Positions 41,925 through 51,201 of a stretch of DNA of 64,000 nucleotides are shown here, piece by piece; positions within the stretch are counted from its first letter, which is position 1, and each line of letters opens with the position of its first letter. Where the stretch lies: assembly GCF_017115045.1 (NCBI RefSeq), contig NZ_JABXKK010000096.1, positions 79,993 to 143,992 on the forward strand, in the 5' to 3' direction. The notes under the pieces are model-generated. The model saw only the letters and a list, made by a program, of their open reading frames with translations. It had not been told where the DNA came from and ran no database searches. The position numbers and the translations under genes are program-made. Source of the stretch: Nostoc sp. NMS8 (GTDB lineage: Bacteria > Cyanobacteriota > Cyanobacteriia > Cyanobacteriales > Nostocaceae).

Positions 41925-44231
41925 ATGCAAGTAAAATTCAATCCCCTACAAGTTATTATCAATCCACCTGGAATTCAATTTGGGATGCCAGGAGATACTA
42001 TTGAACTCTATATTGTTGTAATCAATCGGGGAGATCAGAGTGCGGTTATTGACTTATATTTTGTTTTTGACGAAGTATTTCAAAATTTAACTGGCTGGTC
42101 TACCTCTCCTAGAGAAAGTTTAGCATTAGCTCCAGGGCAAAATAGCGACGAAGTAAAATTTGAGTTTGAAATTGCTGCAAATGCTCTCCCCGGAACCTAT
42201 GACTATACACTAGTCGTAGATTCACCTCTACATTATCCCCAAGATACTCCCATAACCTTCCCTAACCAAATTAAGGTTCTGCTAAAAGAACAGACAGCAA
42301 TTCGGGTAAATGACCCGACATTTTCCCTTAGACCTAATACCAACCCCAACAAACCACTAATTTTCAATCCTAGTGAACCTCTGCAAGTGGAAGTAATAGT
42401 TGATAATCGCTCTTATCTTGTAGATAGGTTCCGCTTGAGTTGCCCAGATTTAGATGATGACTGGTTCACAATTAACTATCCTGCAACTGGATTTGAGGGG
42501 CCAGGGTTAGTGTCTGACGTGACTGCACTAGAACTAAACCCTGGTACTCAAGGTCAAATATTCTTGAAATTTCACCCACCTGGGGATACCCTCGCGGGAA
42601 GCTATTCGCCGACAATCCGCTTGTATTCAGAAAACTCTCCAGACTTAGTATTACTGGATTTGGTGTATATCCAAATTCCGACAAATTATCGCCTAGATAT
42701 AGAACTTCATACCATCTTGGCACAAGTTAGCCGTAGCCTTGGTAAATACGAGTTATCACTAGCTAATCGGGGCAATATTATCCGCGAACTGATATTAAAC
42801 TTAAAAAGTCGAGACGAAGAAGAACTATATACTTACAAATTTGAACCTACTGAAATCCGATTATTACCTAATAGAAGTGCCGTAGCTAATTTGACGGTCA
42901 AACCCAGACCTTGGTGGCGACGACCGTGGTTTGGTGCAGGGCTAGCGATCAATTTTCAACTCGACATCAAAGACCAACAAAGTTTACCCCTACCTAACAC
43001 ATTGCCTCAAGGAACTTTGGTATGGAAACCCCGTCCTTTGTGGCAATTTATTTTGTTAATTTTGGTAGTTTTAGGCTTACTAGGAGGGATAGGATTCATC
43101 ATTTGGCGAATTTTAAACCCCGATCCTTTAAGATTAGAAAATTTTAGTGCAAATGACTCTCAAATCACTGAAGGCGATGAAGTAGCTTTGAAGTGGGACA
43201 TTCACAATTATCAACAGTTGCAAAAGTTAGTTGTCACTGCCAAAGGTTCGCAACCGATTCAGCCTATTACTTATGACTTTAGCAATGGCATTCCTGAAAC
43301 ACTGGGTAAGAGAAATGCTAATGAAATACCTCCTTGTCAGGTGCAAGATAAACAACAGCTAATTTGTAGCAACGTTAAAACTGGAGTGAAAACAAAAGGA
43401 AATTACACTTTTGAGTTACAAGCATTTTATCGTAATGGAATCCAATTATTTTCTCCCAATAATCAAGTAGCCAGCCAAACAACCCAAATAGAAATAGCTG
43501 AAAAACAAATTGCGGAAGTACTTAGTTTTCAAACGGATAAACCACTCTATACAAAAGGTCAAAATATTCTTTTAAGTTGGACAATTGCCCATCCATTATT
43601 ATTAGGAGAAATTCAAATTACTGGCAGTGCAGATGATGGTACATTATATAGTGAACCAATTATTTATAAATTTAATCAAGGTAATCTTACCGATCCGAAA
43701 CTCCAAAAGCTATGTACACAACAAAATCAACAACTGCGATGTATAAACATTCCTCTACTAGCATATAAAGCTGGTAAATATGCGTTTGAAATTAAAGCTT
43801 TTCCTAACAATGGAAGCCAAAAAACTAGTTTTAAAAAGACTGAATCAAAAATTGAAATATTACCGAAACCATTTAAAATTGTCTCTTTTAGAATCAACGG
43901 TAGCGAGCAACCAAATCTGGTTCTCAAAGAAGGCGAATCTGCTACCTTGAGTTGGAGAGTAGAGGGAGAAAATATTCAGGTTAAACTTCTACCATACGGC
44001 AATGATGTTCCAGCCGTTGGTTCCATGAAGCTTCCAGTCAATCAAGCCTTTCCCCCTCAAATCGGACTGCTAGTCAATGATATATCTGGTAAGCAACAAC
44101 CCCAGCAACGAGGATTTGCAATCACAGTAATCAAAAAAGTAGAGCCGACTCCTATACCTAGCATTAACCCAATTCCACCTATTCTGCCACCTAGTAATAA
44201 CCCATTTAAGACTCCCTTACCTCCGAGGTAA
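41925..44231 (+). CDS. Ig-like repeat single-pass membrane protein, paralogue of upstream gene
   Basis: 768 residues. The N-terminal half repeats the upstream layout (GDTIELYIVVINRGDQSAVI; KYELSLANRGNIIRELILNL) and reaches RPWWRRPWFGAGLAINF before one membrane span (about 371-394, FILLILVVLGLLGGIGFIIW). The C-terminal half has three Ig-like repeats of about 120 residues, each with a Leu-Ser-Trp type core (EGDEVALKWDI; KGQNILLSWTI; EGESATLSWRV), and a proline-rich tail. The WD40 part of its neighbour is thus replaced by Ig-like domains. Function is unknown; it is co-transcribed with the WD40 paralogue. Confidence 0.75.
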   Translation: MQVKFNPLQVIINPPGIQFGMPGDTIELYIVVINRGDQSAVIDLYFVFDEVFQNLTGWSTSPRESLALAPGQNSDEVKFEFEIAANALPGTYDYTLVVDSPLHYPQDTPITFPNQIKVLLKEQTAIRVNDPTFSLRPNTNPNKPLIFNPSEPLQVEVIVDNRSYLVDRFRLSCPDLDDDWFTINYPATGFEGPGLVSDVTALELNPGTQGQIFLKFHPPGDTLAGSYSPTIRLYSENSPDLVLLDLVYIQIPTNYRLDIELHTILAQVSRSLGKYELSLANRGNIIRELILNLKSRDEEELYTYKFEPTEIRLLPNRSAVANLTVKPRPWWRRPWFGAGLAINFQLDIKDQQSLPLPNTLPQGTLVWKPRPLWQFILLILVVLGLLGGIGFIIWRILNPDPLRLENFSANDSQITEGDEVALKWDIHNYQQLQKLVVTAKGSQPIQPITYDFSNGIPETLGKRNANEIPPCQVQDKQQLICSNVKTGVKTKGNYTFELQAFYRNGIQLFSPNNQVASQTTQIEIAEKQIAEVLSFQTDKPLYTKGQNILLSWTIAHPLLLGEIQITGSADDGTLYSEPIIYKFNQGNLTDPKLQKLCTQQNQQLRCINIPLLAYKAGKYAFEIKAFPNNGSQKTSFKKTESKIEILPKPFKIVSFRINGSEQPNLVLKEGESATLSWRVEGENIQVKLLPYGNDVPAVGSMKLPVNQAFPPQIGLLVNDISGKQQPQQRGFAITVIKKVEPTPIPSINPIPPILPPSNNPFKTPLPPR

Positions 44232-44319
44232 CTATTTTGGGCAATGTGAAAAGCAGAGATACATGAAAGTTGAAGACTGCCTCCAAAATCAAACTTTGTC
44301 TATCATCGGTTTTGCTAAC

Positions 44320-45522
44320 TCAATTTTTGCTTTTATGAAAAGCTTTACGTCTTTGCCCATTTTCAAACAGAGGTTTTCGCAACGGTACTACCTCAGCTTC
44401 ACTACTCTCCCGTGCTACCCGAATCAGCAACCCAGCAGCTATTAAACTGGCAATCATAGAATTACCACCATAACTAAACATAGGCAAAGGTAAACCAGTA
44501 GTTGGTAGAGAACCTGTAGCAACACCGATGTGAAGCAATGATTGTCCTACCATCAAAATCGTCGCACCGATCGCAACTAATCTATGTACTATATTTTTAG
44601 CCTTCAGCGCCACAATTAATCCGAGAGTGGCGAATGTAGCTAAAAGTACCAACAGCACCATACTGCCAACAAAGCCAAACTCTTCAGCGAACACCGCAAA
44701 AATAAAATCAGTATCTTGAATTGGTAAATAAAACAGCTTTTGTTGAGAAAGCCCATATCCGGCTCCCCAAGTTTTACCAGAACCCACAGCTAGTAGACTT
44801 TGCACCAACTGGTATCCATCTCCTGTAGCATCCGCCCAAGGATTCAGGAATGACATCACCCGCTTACGCTGATACTCTTTAATACTAATACTGAGTACTG
44901 CTAACATCACTCCACCAACTGCTGTTCCTCCCAGATATTTGTAAGGTAAGCCAGCTGCGAGAGCAATTAGCCAAATAGTCATACCGCAAAGTGCCGTTGT
45001 ACTCAAGTTAGGCTGGGCAAGAATTCCTAAAAGTACCAGACCGAAAACACCTAACCAAGCCAAGCGAACTCGCCAACTGATTCGTTCCCACTGACCAAAA
45101 AGCCGCGCACTTTGCAGCACCAAAAAGGGTTTAATTAATTCTGAAGGTTGAATCGGAATTGGCCCGATCGCAATCCAACGCGCTGCATCAAAAGCTTTTT
45201 TTCCCAATCCTGGGATCAGTGTGACAAAAATTAACCCCAAAAACAGCAATAAAAACCAATGGGATAGCCCCAAAATTTTCTGCAACGGCGAATTAACAAT
45301 AATATTGAATCCGATTAAGGAAACGAAAACCCAAAGTAGTTGACGCTTAAAGTAGTACAACCCATCATTTTGACGGGCGTCAGCGACGGGATAGGATGCT
45401 GAAAATAGCATGACCAAGCCGACGAACAGCCAAATCAACGTTAACCAGCGCAACAACCGCGCTTCTAAGGCCCAGTTGGAGACTGAACTATCAAAAATTG
45501 GAATCAGGCGGCGTAGATTCAC
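44320..45522 (-). CDS. ftsW: FtsW-family peptidoglycan glycosyltransferase
   Basis: 400 residues with about ten membrane spans and SEDS-family motifs: GLVMLFSASYPVA, ARWIAIGPIPIQPSELIKP, AQPNLSTT, GDGYQLVQSLLAVGSG with GAGYGLSQQK, DTDFIFAVFAEEFGFVG, and LPMFSYGGNSM. It polymerises lipid II at the division septum together with a class B PBP. In the same position RodA is shorter and ends differently, so FtsW is favoured but not certain. The start ATG gives MNLRRLIPIFD. No other cell division gene is adjacent. Confidence 0.88.
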   Translation of the reverse strand: MNLRRLIPIFDSSVSNWALEARLLRWLTLIWLFVGLVMLFSASYPVADARQNDGLYYFKRQLLWVFVSLIGFNIIVNSPLQKILGLSHWFLLLFLGLIFVTLIPGLGKKAFDAARWIAIGPIPIQPSELIKPFLVLQSARLFGQWERISWRVRLAWLGVFGLVLLGILAQPNLSTTALCGMTIWLIALAAGLPYKYLGGTAVGGVMLAVLSISIKEYQRKRVMSFLNPWADATGDGYQLVQSLLAVGSGKTWGAGYGLSQQKLFYLPIQDTDFIFAVFAEEFGFVGSMVLLVLLATFATLGLIVALKAKNIVHRLVAIGATILMVGQSLLHIGVATGSLPTTGLPLPMFSYGGNSMIASLIAAGLLIRVARESSEAEVVPLRKPLFENGQRRKAFHKSKN

Positions 45523-45765
45523 GATCGGTACAGGTAAAAAGTTAGATTTTAGGAGTTAGAAATAAAACTCATAAATCATAACTTATAACTCATAAGTAGG
45601 CTTTACAACCATAAATCTTAGAGTTGTCAACTTCAATGCACCACTAGTTTAATATTTTTGACAATTTGCGATCGCTACCCTGCACAGATAAAAGTAATAT
45701 TTTATACTGTAAAATCCAGAATTGTTATAGTTAAGAGCGATCGCTCAAAAATTGACTTAAAGTAT

Positions 45766-47214
45766 TTATTTCATTAAACTTAATGATTTCATGTAATTGA
45801 CTAATTGTTTATCCATAGATAAGGGAATTTTAATCCAGAACTCAGTTCCTTGCCCAGGTTCCGATACACATCTAAGTGTTCCTCCATGTTTTTCAACTAC
45901 AATCTGATAGCTAATTGATAAACCCAATCCCGTACCCTTACCTACAGGCTTAATTGTGAAAAATGGATCAAACAGTCGTTCTTTAACTGCTTCTGTTATT
46001 CCTGAACCATTATCGGCAATTCGGATCACACAGTTTGTTTCAATGATTTCCGTAGTAATTGTAATTTTATTAGGATTAGCATGGATTTCTGCGATCGCGC
46101 GTTTACTATCAAAGTTATCGAGCGCATCGATTGCATTACTAATAATATTCATGAATACTTGATTGAGTTGACCAGCGTAGCAATCAACTAAAGGCAAATC
46201 TCCATAATTTTTAACTACTTTAATCCCAGGATGATCGACACTATTCTTGAAGCGACTTTGTAAAATCAGCAAAGTACTATCTAGCCCCTGGTGAATATCA
46301 ACTCTTTTCTTCTCCGCTTCATCAAGACGAGAGAAATTCCGCAGGGACAAAACAATTTCAGAGATCCGTTCGGCTCCTACTTGCATTGAATCTAGGATTT
46401 TGGGCAAATCATCTAGTAAAAAATCTAACTCAATTTCTTTAATGTATTCTTTAATTTCTGACACAGGATTGGCATAAAATTGCTGGTAAAGATGCACAAG
46501 GTTTAGTAAACACTGTGTATAATTATTTGCATACGTTAAATTCCCGTAAATAAAATTAACAGGATTGTTAATTTCGTGAGCAACGCCTGCAACTAACTGC
46601 CCCAAACTAGACATTTTCTCAGCTTGGATTAATTGGGCTTGAGTTTGTTGTAGCTCTCGGAGGGATTTTTCCAATTTTTTAGACTGAGCTTCAGCAATTT
46701 CTGCTAAATTCTCCTTGATTTGTAGCGCACTCCGTAGTTGCGCCCTTTGCTGTTTCAGTTCACTTGTTAATTTTTTGGCATCAGCTAAAGCAGTATTCTG
46801 AGCTTGTAGCAGAAACAGGAAATCAACAATAGGGTCGTGAATTGCAAAGTCTTTGAGTTTAATACCCAGAGGAGTCAGGCTAGTTGTATCTGTAATCCAG
46901 GGAGAACCTAAAAAAAATATCACATCCTCCTCTGGTTGATAGATCATCTGCCCTTTGAGATGCATTCCATTGTGGAGAAACTCTAATATAAACAGGGCCT
47001 GAGACTGTTTACTGATAACATCAAAATCGACTAAAATTTTTGGACGATTGATCTGGAAATGCTGCTCAATCAATTTACCAACCAATGGTTCAGGGCAAAT
47101 ACGCCCGAAGACATCACCAGCTTGTACAATTTCCCGATTACGGCTAAAGACAAAGTGGAAGGGAAAAGCTTTCGCCAGCAACTCTGGTGAAAGTGTAAGG
47201 TGAGGAGGAGCCAT
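45766..47214 (-). CDS. HNOBA-domain histidine kinase
   Basis: 482 residues. The N-terminus (1-150) is an HNOBA (haem-NO-binding-associated) PAS-like domain, with FPFHFVFSRNREIVQAGD and DVIFFLGSPWITD. A coiled coil (about 155-205) leads to the HisKA box GVAHEINNPVNFIYGN and HATPase_c with FMNIISNAIDALD, IADNGSGIT and GKGTGLGLSIS. It sits 10 bases behind the H-NOX gene, the classical bacterial pairing in which NO-bound H-NOX controls kinase activity. It has no membrane span. No cognate response regulator is adjacent. Confidence 0.92.
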   Translation of the reverse strand: MAPPHLTLSPELLAKAFPFHFVFSRNREIVQAGDVFGRICPEPLVGKLIEQHFQINRPKILVDFDVISKQSQALFILEFLHNGMHLKGQMIYQPEEDVIFFLGSPWITDTTSLTPLGIKLKDFAIHDPIVDFLFLLQAQNTALADAKKLTSELKQQRAQLRSALQIKENLAEIAEAQSKKLEKSLRELQQTQAQLIQAEKMSSLGQLVAGVAHEINNPVNFIYGNLTYANNYTQCLLNLVHLYQQFYANPVSEIKEYIKEIELDFLLDDLPKILDSMQVGAERISEIVLSLRNFSRLDEAEKKRVDIHQGLDSTLLILQSRFKNSVDHPGIKVVKNYGDLPLVDCYAGQLNQVFMNIISNAIDALDNFDSKRAIAEIHANPNKITITTEIIETNCVIRIADNGSGITEAVKERLFDPFFTIKPVGKGTGLGLSISYQIVVEKHGGTLRCVSEPGQGTEFWIKIPLSMDKQLVNYMKSLSLMK

Positions 47215-47224
47215 GCTACTGCAC

Positions 47225-47776
47225 TCAATTTGGTTTATAAATCACTAAAAATTCATCATGTTCAGCACCCTCATCTCGACTTTGGGTTTGGGTAACATGA
47301 ACCTCTGTATCAAACTTGCTTCCCAGTCCCTTGACTAATCCAAGAATCATTGGCGCTAGCCCTTCTCTATCAGAGCGATAATGTAAGCTCAAAGAATTTT
47401 CTTCCATGTCAGTACATTCAAATGATGGGGGTTGAAGTTTAGGAAAACTAACTCCTACACGAGCATGAAGATTATCAAGGTTTTCTAAAAACTCAGGTAG
47501 TTCATCTCCACTCATATCCATCATTTCGCCATAGCCTTCTTGGGCTGTATACTGAACCCAGAATTCCCCAAAGGCTTGCATAATCTCATTGGCAGATAAA
47601 CCCAGAATGGCACTAGCAGCTTTTACCAGCTTGTGGGTGATGTCATCGGGATAGCCTTCCATACTGAGAAAAACATCTACATCCACCTCCGCTTTGTGCT
47701 TAATTTTTTTCCAAGTTTCTTCGCCAAAGCGACTGCACACCATGTCTTGAATCGCCTTGTTTACTAAACCGTACAT
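47225..47776 (-). CDS. hnoX: H-NOX haem nitric-oxide sensor
   Basis: From ATG 47776 the protein has 183 residues, the same length as the studied Nostoc H-NOX. The proximal haem ligand is H104 (NLHARVG), the propionate-binding YxSxR is Y133-S135-R137, and the distal pocket Trp is W73 (EFWVQY). AGGAGG lies 6 bases before this ATG and is inside the longer GTG-start reading, so the shorter start is right. It binds NO or CO through ferrous haem and signals to the kinase encoded immediately downstream. Confidence 0.93.
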   Translation of the reverse strand: MYGLVNKAIQDMVCSRFGEETWKKIKHKAEVDVDVFLSMEGYPDDITHKLVKAASAILGLSANEIMQAFGEFWVQYTAQEGYGEMMDMSGDELPEFLENLDNLHARVGVSFPKLQPPSFECTDMEENSLSLHYRSDREGLAPMILGLVKGLGSKFDTEVHVTQTQSRDEGAEHDEFLVIYKPN

Positions 47777-47998
47777 GGAAGCCTCCTCTTGCTGCACCTA
47801 ATTTTGCTTTGTTAATTTACCTAAGACTGGACAACTAATTTTTTAAAAGGCTTAATTTAAATGATAAAACTTCCTGTAATCAAACCTTAAAATGGTTTTA
47901 TACAGACTTAAAAACCGAAAAAATAGGGAAAACTGTTTGCATTCTAATGTTAAAAATACTCATTATCACAACCGTATTTCTACTTATTACTTTTACCC

Positions 47999-48104
47999 AG
48001 TGGTCTGTCCCAAAAGTTTTGAGAGGTTAGTGATGTTCAGATCCCCGACTTCTTCAAGAAGTCAGGGATCTAGCAGCCCCACAAAATTAATGGGACAGAC
48101 TACT
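47999..48104. repeat. 106-bp MITE-like element with 14-bp inverted ends
   Basis: AGTGGTCTGTCCCA at the left and TGGGACAGACTACT at the right are inverted repeats with one mismatch. The centre is a hairpin, AGATCCCCGACTTCTT / GAAGTCAGGGATCT. It has no coding capacity. It lies in the gap between the H-NOX promoter and the 3' end of the diiron oxidase gene; the rest of 47777-48179 is AT-rich with no gene. Confidence 0.7.
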
Positions 48105-48179
48105 AGATGGCTTTGAGGTTTTGTAGTAAGCATTTTAGTGTTTACTACAAATTTGCTTGCCTTAATCTTGAGAGAGTAA

Positions 48180-48914
48180 CTACAACGATTCATCAAAAGG
48201 CAGCCATGAATCAGGATACAAGCTATATTTGGAAATTTGACGCTGAATGCCGTTAAAAAATTGGACACGGGCATCCATAGCTTCTGCAATCGCTAGCTTT
48301 ACTTTGATATCCTCTTCATTCATAGTGATTCGAGGTTCAATAACTGCTGCTAGCTTCGCTGCATGACTATCATCCACATCAATATGGACTTCAAAAAAGA
48401 TCAGGGATTCTTTGGGTAAGGGAGCAGCGCCAACAATTCCTTTGTATAGCTGTGTGTATAGCGAACTAACAATCCCTTCGGAAGCATAACAGACAGCACC
48501 CAGTGCAGCTAAATAGCCGTATTTATGTGGCATCTGCAAGTAGGTTTCAATCAGGGCGCGAGTTTCAGGTGCAGTGGGTAGTGATGCCAGAGTTTCGTCA
48601 TGGATACCAAGGGCGCGGGTAAATTGACGAAACAATTCTGGGTGAGACTGAGTTACATCTCCCTGTCCCATTTCGTCAAACAGGTTTTCCAAGATGACTA
48701 ACTGACTACTTTCATCTTGGCAGCAAGACAAGATGCTAGCCAAGATCCGATTAAATTCTTTAGAGAATTTGTACATCTGAACAGCTAGTACCTGTATGTC
48801 TGGTAAAAATAAATTTCCAGTCCGACAGCGAGTTAAGAACTCATGATTCCACAGAGGATGATTAATCGCTATTTCATGAAAGGAATTTCTAACTAAAGAA
48901 GATGTCTGTATCAT
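48180..48914 (-). CDS. Haem-oxygenase-like diiron oxidase/oxygenase (TenA/CADD-like)
   Basis: 244 residues, all-helical. Candidate metal ligands are E81 (FDEMGQGD), H91 (QSHPELF), E146 (YASEGIV), and the helix H177-x3-D181-x2-H184 (VHIDVDDSHA). That last spacing is the one in CADD and other haem-oxygenase-like diiron enzymes (HDOs), which hydroxylate, cleave or rearrange amino-acid-like substrates. The start ATG overlaps the stop of the methyltransferase gene by 4 bases (ATGA), so they are co-translated. The reaction is unknown. Confidence 0.78.
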   Translation of the reverse strand: MIQTSSLVRNSFHEIAINHPLWNHEFLTRCRTGNLFLPDIQVLAVQMYKFSKEFNRILASILSCCQDESSQLVILENLFDEMGQGDVTQSHPELFRQFTRALGIHDETLASLPTAPETRALIETYLQMPHKYGYLAALGAVCYASEGIVSSLYTQLYKGIVGAAPLPKESLIFFEVHIDVDDSHAAKLAAVIEPRITMNEEDIKVKLAIAEAMDARVQFFNGIQRQISKYSLYPDSWLPFDESL

Positions 48915-49681
48915 CGTGATATTTGTAGGGCTAGATGGAGGGGTTGATCGAGTAAGGGGCTAAAAAATGATTCATCTATTGCGATATGTTCTGGAGTTAC
49001 ACGCAATTCCTGTAAGATTGGCATCGTATTGAAGCCAGCTGTTTTCAGAGCATTAAAGTAATCCTCAAGAGTTTTGTGAATCAATTGCACATTTAGCCAA
49101 GAACCATCTCGTTTCCAAATACGACCAGGAAACTGCTGATCTCGCTTGCTGAAGTAGCCTGAACCCTCAACTTGAAAATAAAACGGATATGCTGCCTCTC
49201 GCATATATGGAAAAGATGGATGGGGAACACTAAATACAAATCGACCGCCCGGACGAAGAATGCGTGCAACTTCTGCCAAGCATTCTTGGGTTTGAGCAAT
49301 TGTCAAATAGTTAAATAGAAACACTGCAACCACTAAATCAATTTCGCCATTATCAAACTGCTTGAGATTGGTAGCACATCCTACTTCATAGCTAATACCC
49401 AACGAATCTTCTATTTCTTGCGATTTTGCTGCTGCAATCATGCCTTGAGAAAGGTCTATTCCATGTACCCATGCAGCGCCACGTCTGCTTAATTCTCGAC
49501 TGCAATAACCTTCACCACAACCTATATCAAGTACTCGCAAACCAGCAACAGGCTCACAAAGCTCTAATAGAAAAGGGCGTGCTGTAAAGTCTGATAAGGA
49601 AGTAGGTTCTCCTCTAATCCATTCTGATGCTGTGCGATTATATAAGTTTTTAGTTGAGTTTTTGTGATTCACATTTGACAT
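48911..49681 (-). CDS. Class I SAM-dependent methyltransferase
   Basis: 256 residues with AdoMet motif I RVLDIGCGEGYCSRELSRRG (about 49-68), the acidic end of strand 2 in GIDLSQGMI, motif II-like IDLVVAVFLFNYL and motif III RILRPGGRFVFSVPHPSFPY. The C-terminal half has WKRDGSWLNVQLIHKTLEDY, common in small-molecule methyltransferases of the Methyltransf_11 type. It is coupled to the diiron oxidase gene by a 4-base overlap, so it may modify the same small molecule. The start MSNVNHKNST follows an AT-rich leader. Confidence 0.82.
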   Translation of the reverse strand: MSNVNHKNSTKNLYNRTASEWIRGEPTSLSDFTARPFLLELCEPVAGLRVLDIGCGEGYCSRELSRRGAAWVHGIDLSQGMIAAAKSQEIEDSLGISYEVGCATNLKQFDNGEIDLVVAVFLFNYLTIAQTQECLAEVARILRPGGRFVFSVPHPSFPYMREAAYPFYFQVEGSGYFSKRDQQFPGRIWKRDGSWLNVQLIHKTLEDYFNALKTAGFNTMPILQELRVTPEHIAIDESFFSPLLDQPLHLALQISR

Positions 49682-50127
49682 TTATCAGTATTGATTTATA
49701 CTTGATTCGCGCTTACTGATTTTAGTTCAAACGGGCTAAAATCATGGATATCTATTATTTAATAATGAATTTGTTTTACTGATAAGGTTGATTTTACCGA
49801 TTTTCGCTTACTTGTCGATTTTACGTTTAAAAACTAGCCTTTTCAAATGAGTAGCTAACCTGAAAAGTTTCATCTTGTTAGTTTCTTTAAATATAAACAC
49901 CTAAATTATATTTAACTTCATGAATTTGCGTTGTTACTTAATTAACAGCAACTTCACATATAGATAGTTTGGCTTTTAAGCTCCAGCTTCATCTATGCTT
50001 TATTAAATAAGTTCAAATTAACTCTTTTAATCAAGATAGGTAAGAAAAATAAAACAGTATATTTTACGAAGTATAAAAAGAATAACCTTGTTAATTTGTA
50101 ATAGCCAAGATTCGTTTTCAAAACGAA
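49682..50127. promoter_or_regulatory. Divergent promoter region with palindrome at the 2OG-oxygenase start
   Basis: This 446-base AT-rich gap lies between the methyltransferase and the oxygenase gene. At its right end, TTCGTTTT-C-AAAACGAA (50111-50127) is a perfect palindrome touching the ATG at 50128, where a ribosome binding site is expected. No gene was seen in the gap. Confidence 0.5.
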
Positions 50128-51177
50128 ATGGCTTTGGATGCATTTAGCCAATTTAGAATAACGTTGGAAGAAATGATGTTAGAAGAACTGTTAGCAGAAT
50201 CATCGGTGCGCGATCGCTTACAATATGAACGTGCGCTCGTATTTTCTGAGCTAGGCGATCGCCTTTTTGATGAGCTTGCTGATAAAATTGCTACAAAGCG
50301 ACAGTACCGACTACTGTTTGAACACACATTAAAGCCTGAGTTATTCCAACAAATCCGAATTGCTGCTTCTGGTTATATTTCAGCGTGTCTGAATAGTCCC
50401 ATCATTCTTTCGGAAGCAGAGATGCTTGAACGACTATTAGAAGCAAGAAGTACTTTGCCGAACTACACCGGCACTGGTCTTTTGATGCCCAAGCGAGAAC
50501 ACATTTTGGCATTTAACCTCTTTCAAAAAAGTGTCGCAGAGGCTTTCTACCAACTAGGAGCAAATGACCTGATTGATGCAGTAGATTTACCAGTCAATCT
50601 CCGCATGGTATATGGCAAGACTGACGCCAAGAAATTGGGTTTGCCCTTCGCTAGCTCAAAATGTCACAGTGATGTCTGGGCAGGTGTTGCTGCTGATGCA
50701 ACTGTAGTAGTTCTGCCACTATTTGGTGACATCGATAATATCACCATCGAAGCAGGTGAGATGCCCCGCGAAATGGAACTACCATCTATGCACGTGATGT
50801 CAGACTTCGCTGAAGGTCGGGATATTCCAATGGTTGTCTCCTACACCGAAGCACAACTACAACACGGCACAATGTACTTTAATGATGCCCGTGGATTGCA
50901 TCAAACAGTAAGAAGGAAAACTGAAGGTCTAAGAATTTCAGTAGATTTCCGGTTCCGCAGGAAATTCAATGAAGCTTACCGAGCAATGGTAGCACCTAAT
51001 ATTGGTGGTATTGAAGAAGATATGAGTGTGCCTTATGAAGACTGGCTGAAAGTTGGGAAAGAAACGCTAATTGTGTTTGATGAAACTGTTGAACAAGCTA
51101 AGAATAGACAGAATTCTGACGCTCCAGTTCCACTTTATACTCGTGGGTATCGCCTTTTAAATATGTTCAACTTTTGA
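50128..51177 (+). CDS. Putative Fe(II)/2-oxoglutarate-type oxygenase
   Basis: 349 residues. The cupin-like core has KCHSDVWAG, giving H180-x-D182, and later NDARGLHQTVRRKTEGLRIS, giving H258 and R269. This is the 2-His-1-carboxylate facial triad plus the Arg that binds 2-oxoglutarate. The N-terminal 110 residues are helical and not diagnostic. I do not recognise the subfamily. It lies divergent to the methyltransferase and diiron oxidase genes, and the three may act on one metabolite. The start ATG 50128 has a palindrome in place of a ribosome binding site; ATG codons 16 and 17 (behind GGAAGAA) are alternatives. Confidence 0.65.
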   Translation: MALDAFSQFRITLEEMMLEELLAESSVRDRLQYERALVFSELGDRLFDELADKIATKRQYRLLFEHTLKPELFQQIRIAASGYISACLNSPIILSEAEMLERLLEARSTLPNYTGTGLLMPKREHILAFNLFQKSVAEAFYQLGANDLIDAVDLPVNLRMVYGKTDAKKLGLPFASSKCHSDVWAGVAADATVVVLPLFGDIDNITIEAGEMPREMELPSMHVMSDFAEGRDIPMVVSYTEAQLQHGTMYFNDARGLHQTVRRKTEGLRISVDFRFRRKFNEAYRAMVAPNIGGIEEDMSVPYEDWLKVGKETLIVFDETVEQAKNRQNSDAPVPLYTRGYRLLNMFNF

Positions 51178-51201
51178 TTTGCCAAAATCTGAGCTACAAA
51201 A

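Noticed and set aside
44263..44445. 60-codon plus-strand ORF after the Ig-like protein genes
   Set aside because: It overlaps the C-terminal coding region of ftsW on the other strand and has no homology-like pattern.
50118..50327. 69-codon minus-strand ORF at the start of the 2OG-like oxygenase
   Set aside because: Ser/Arg-rich shadow of a plus-strand gene with conserved metal-binding motifs.
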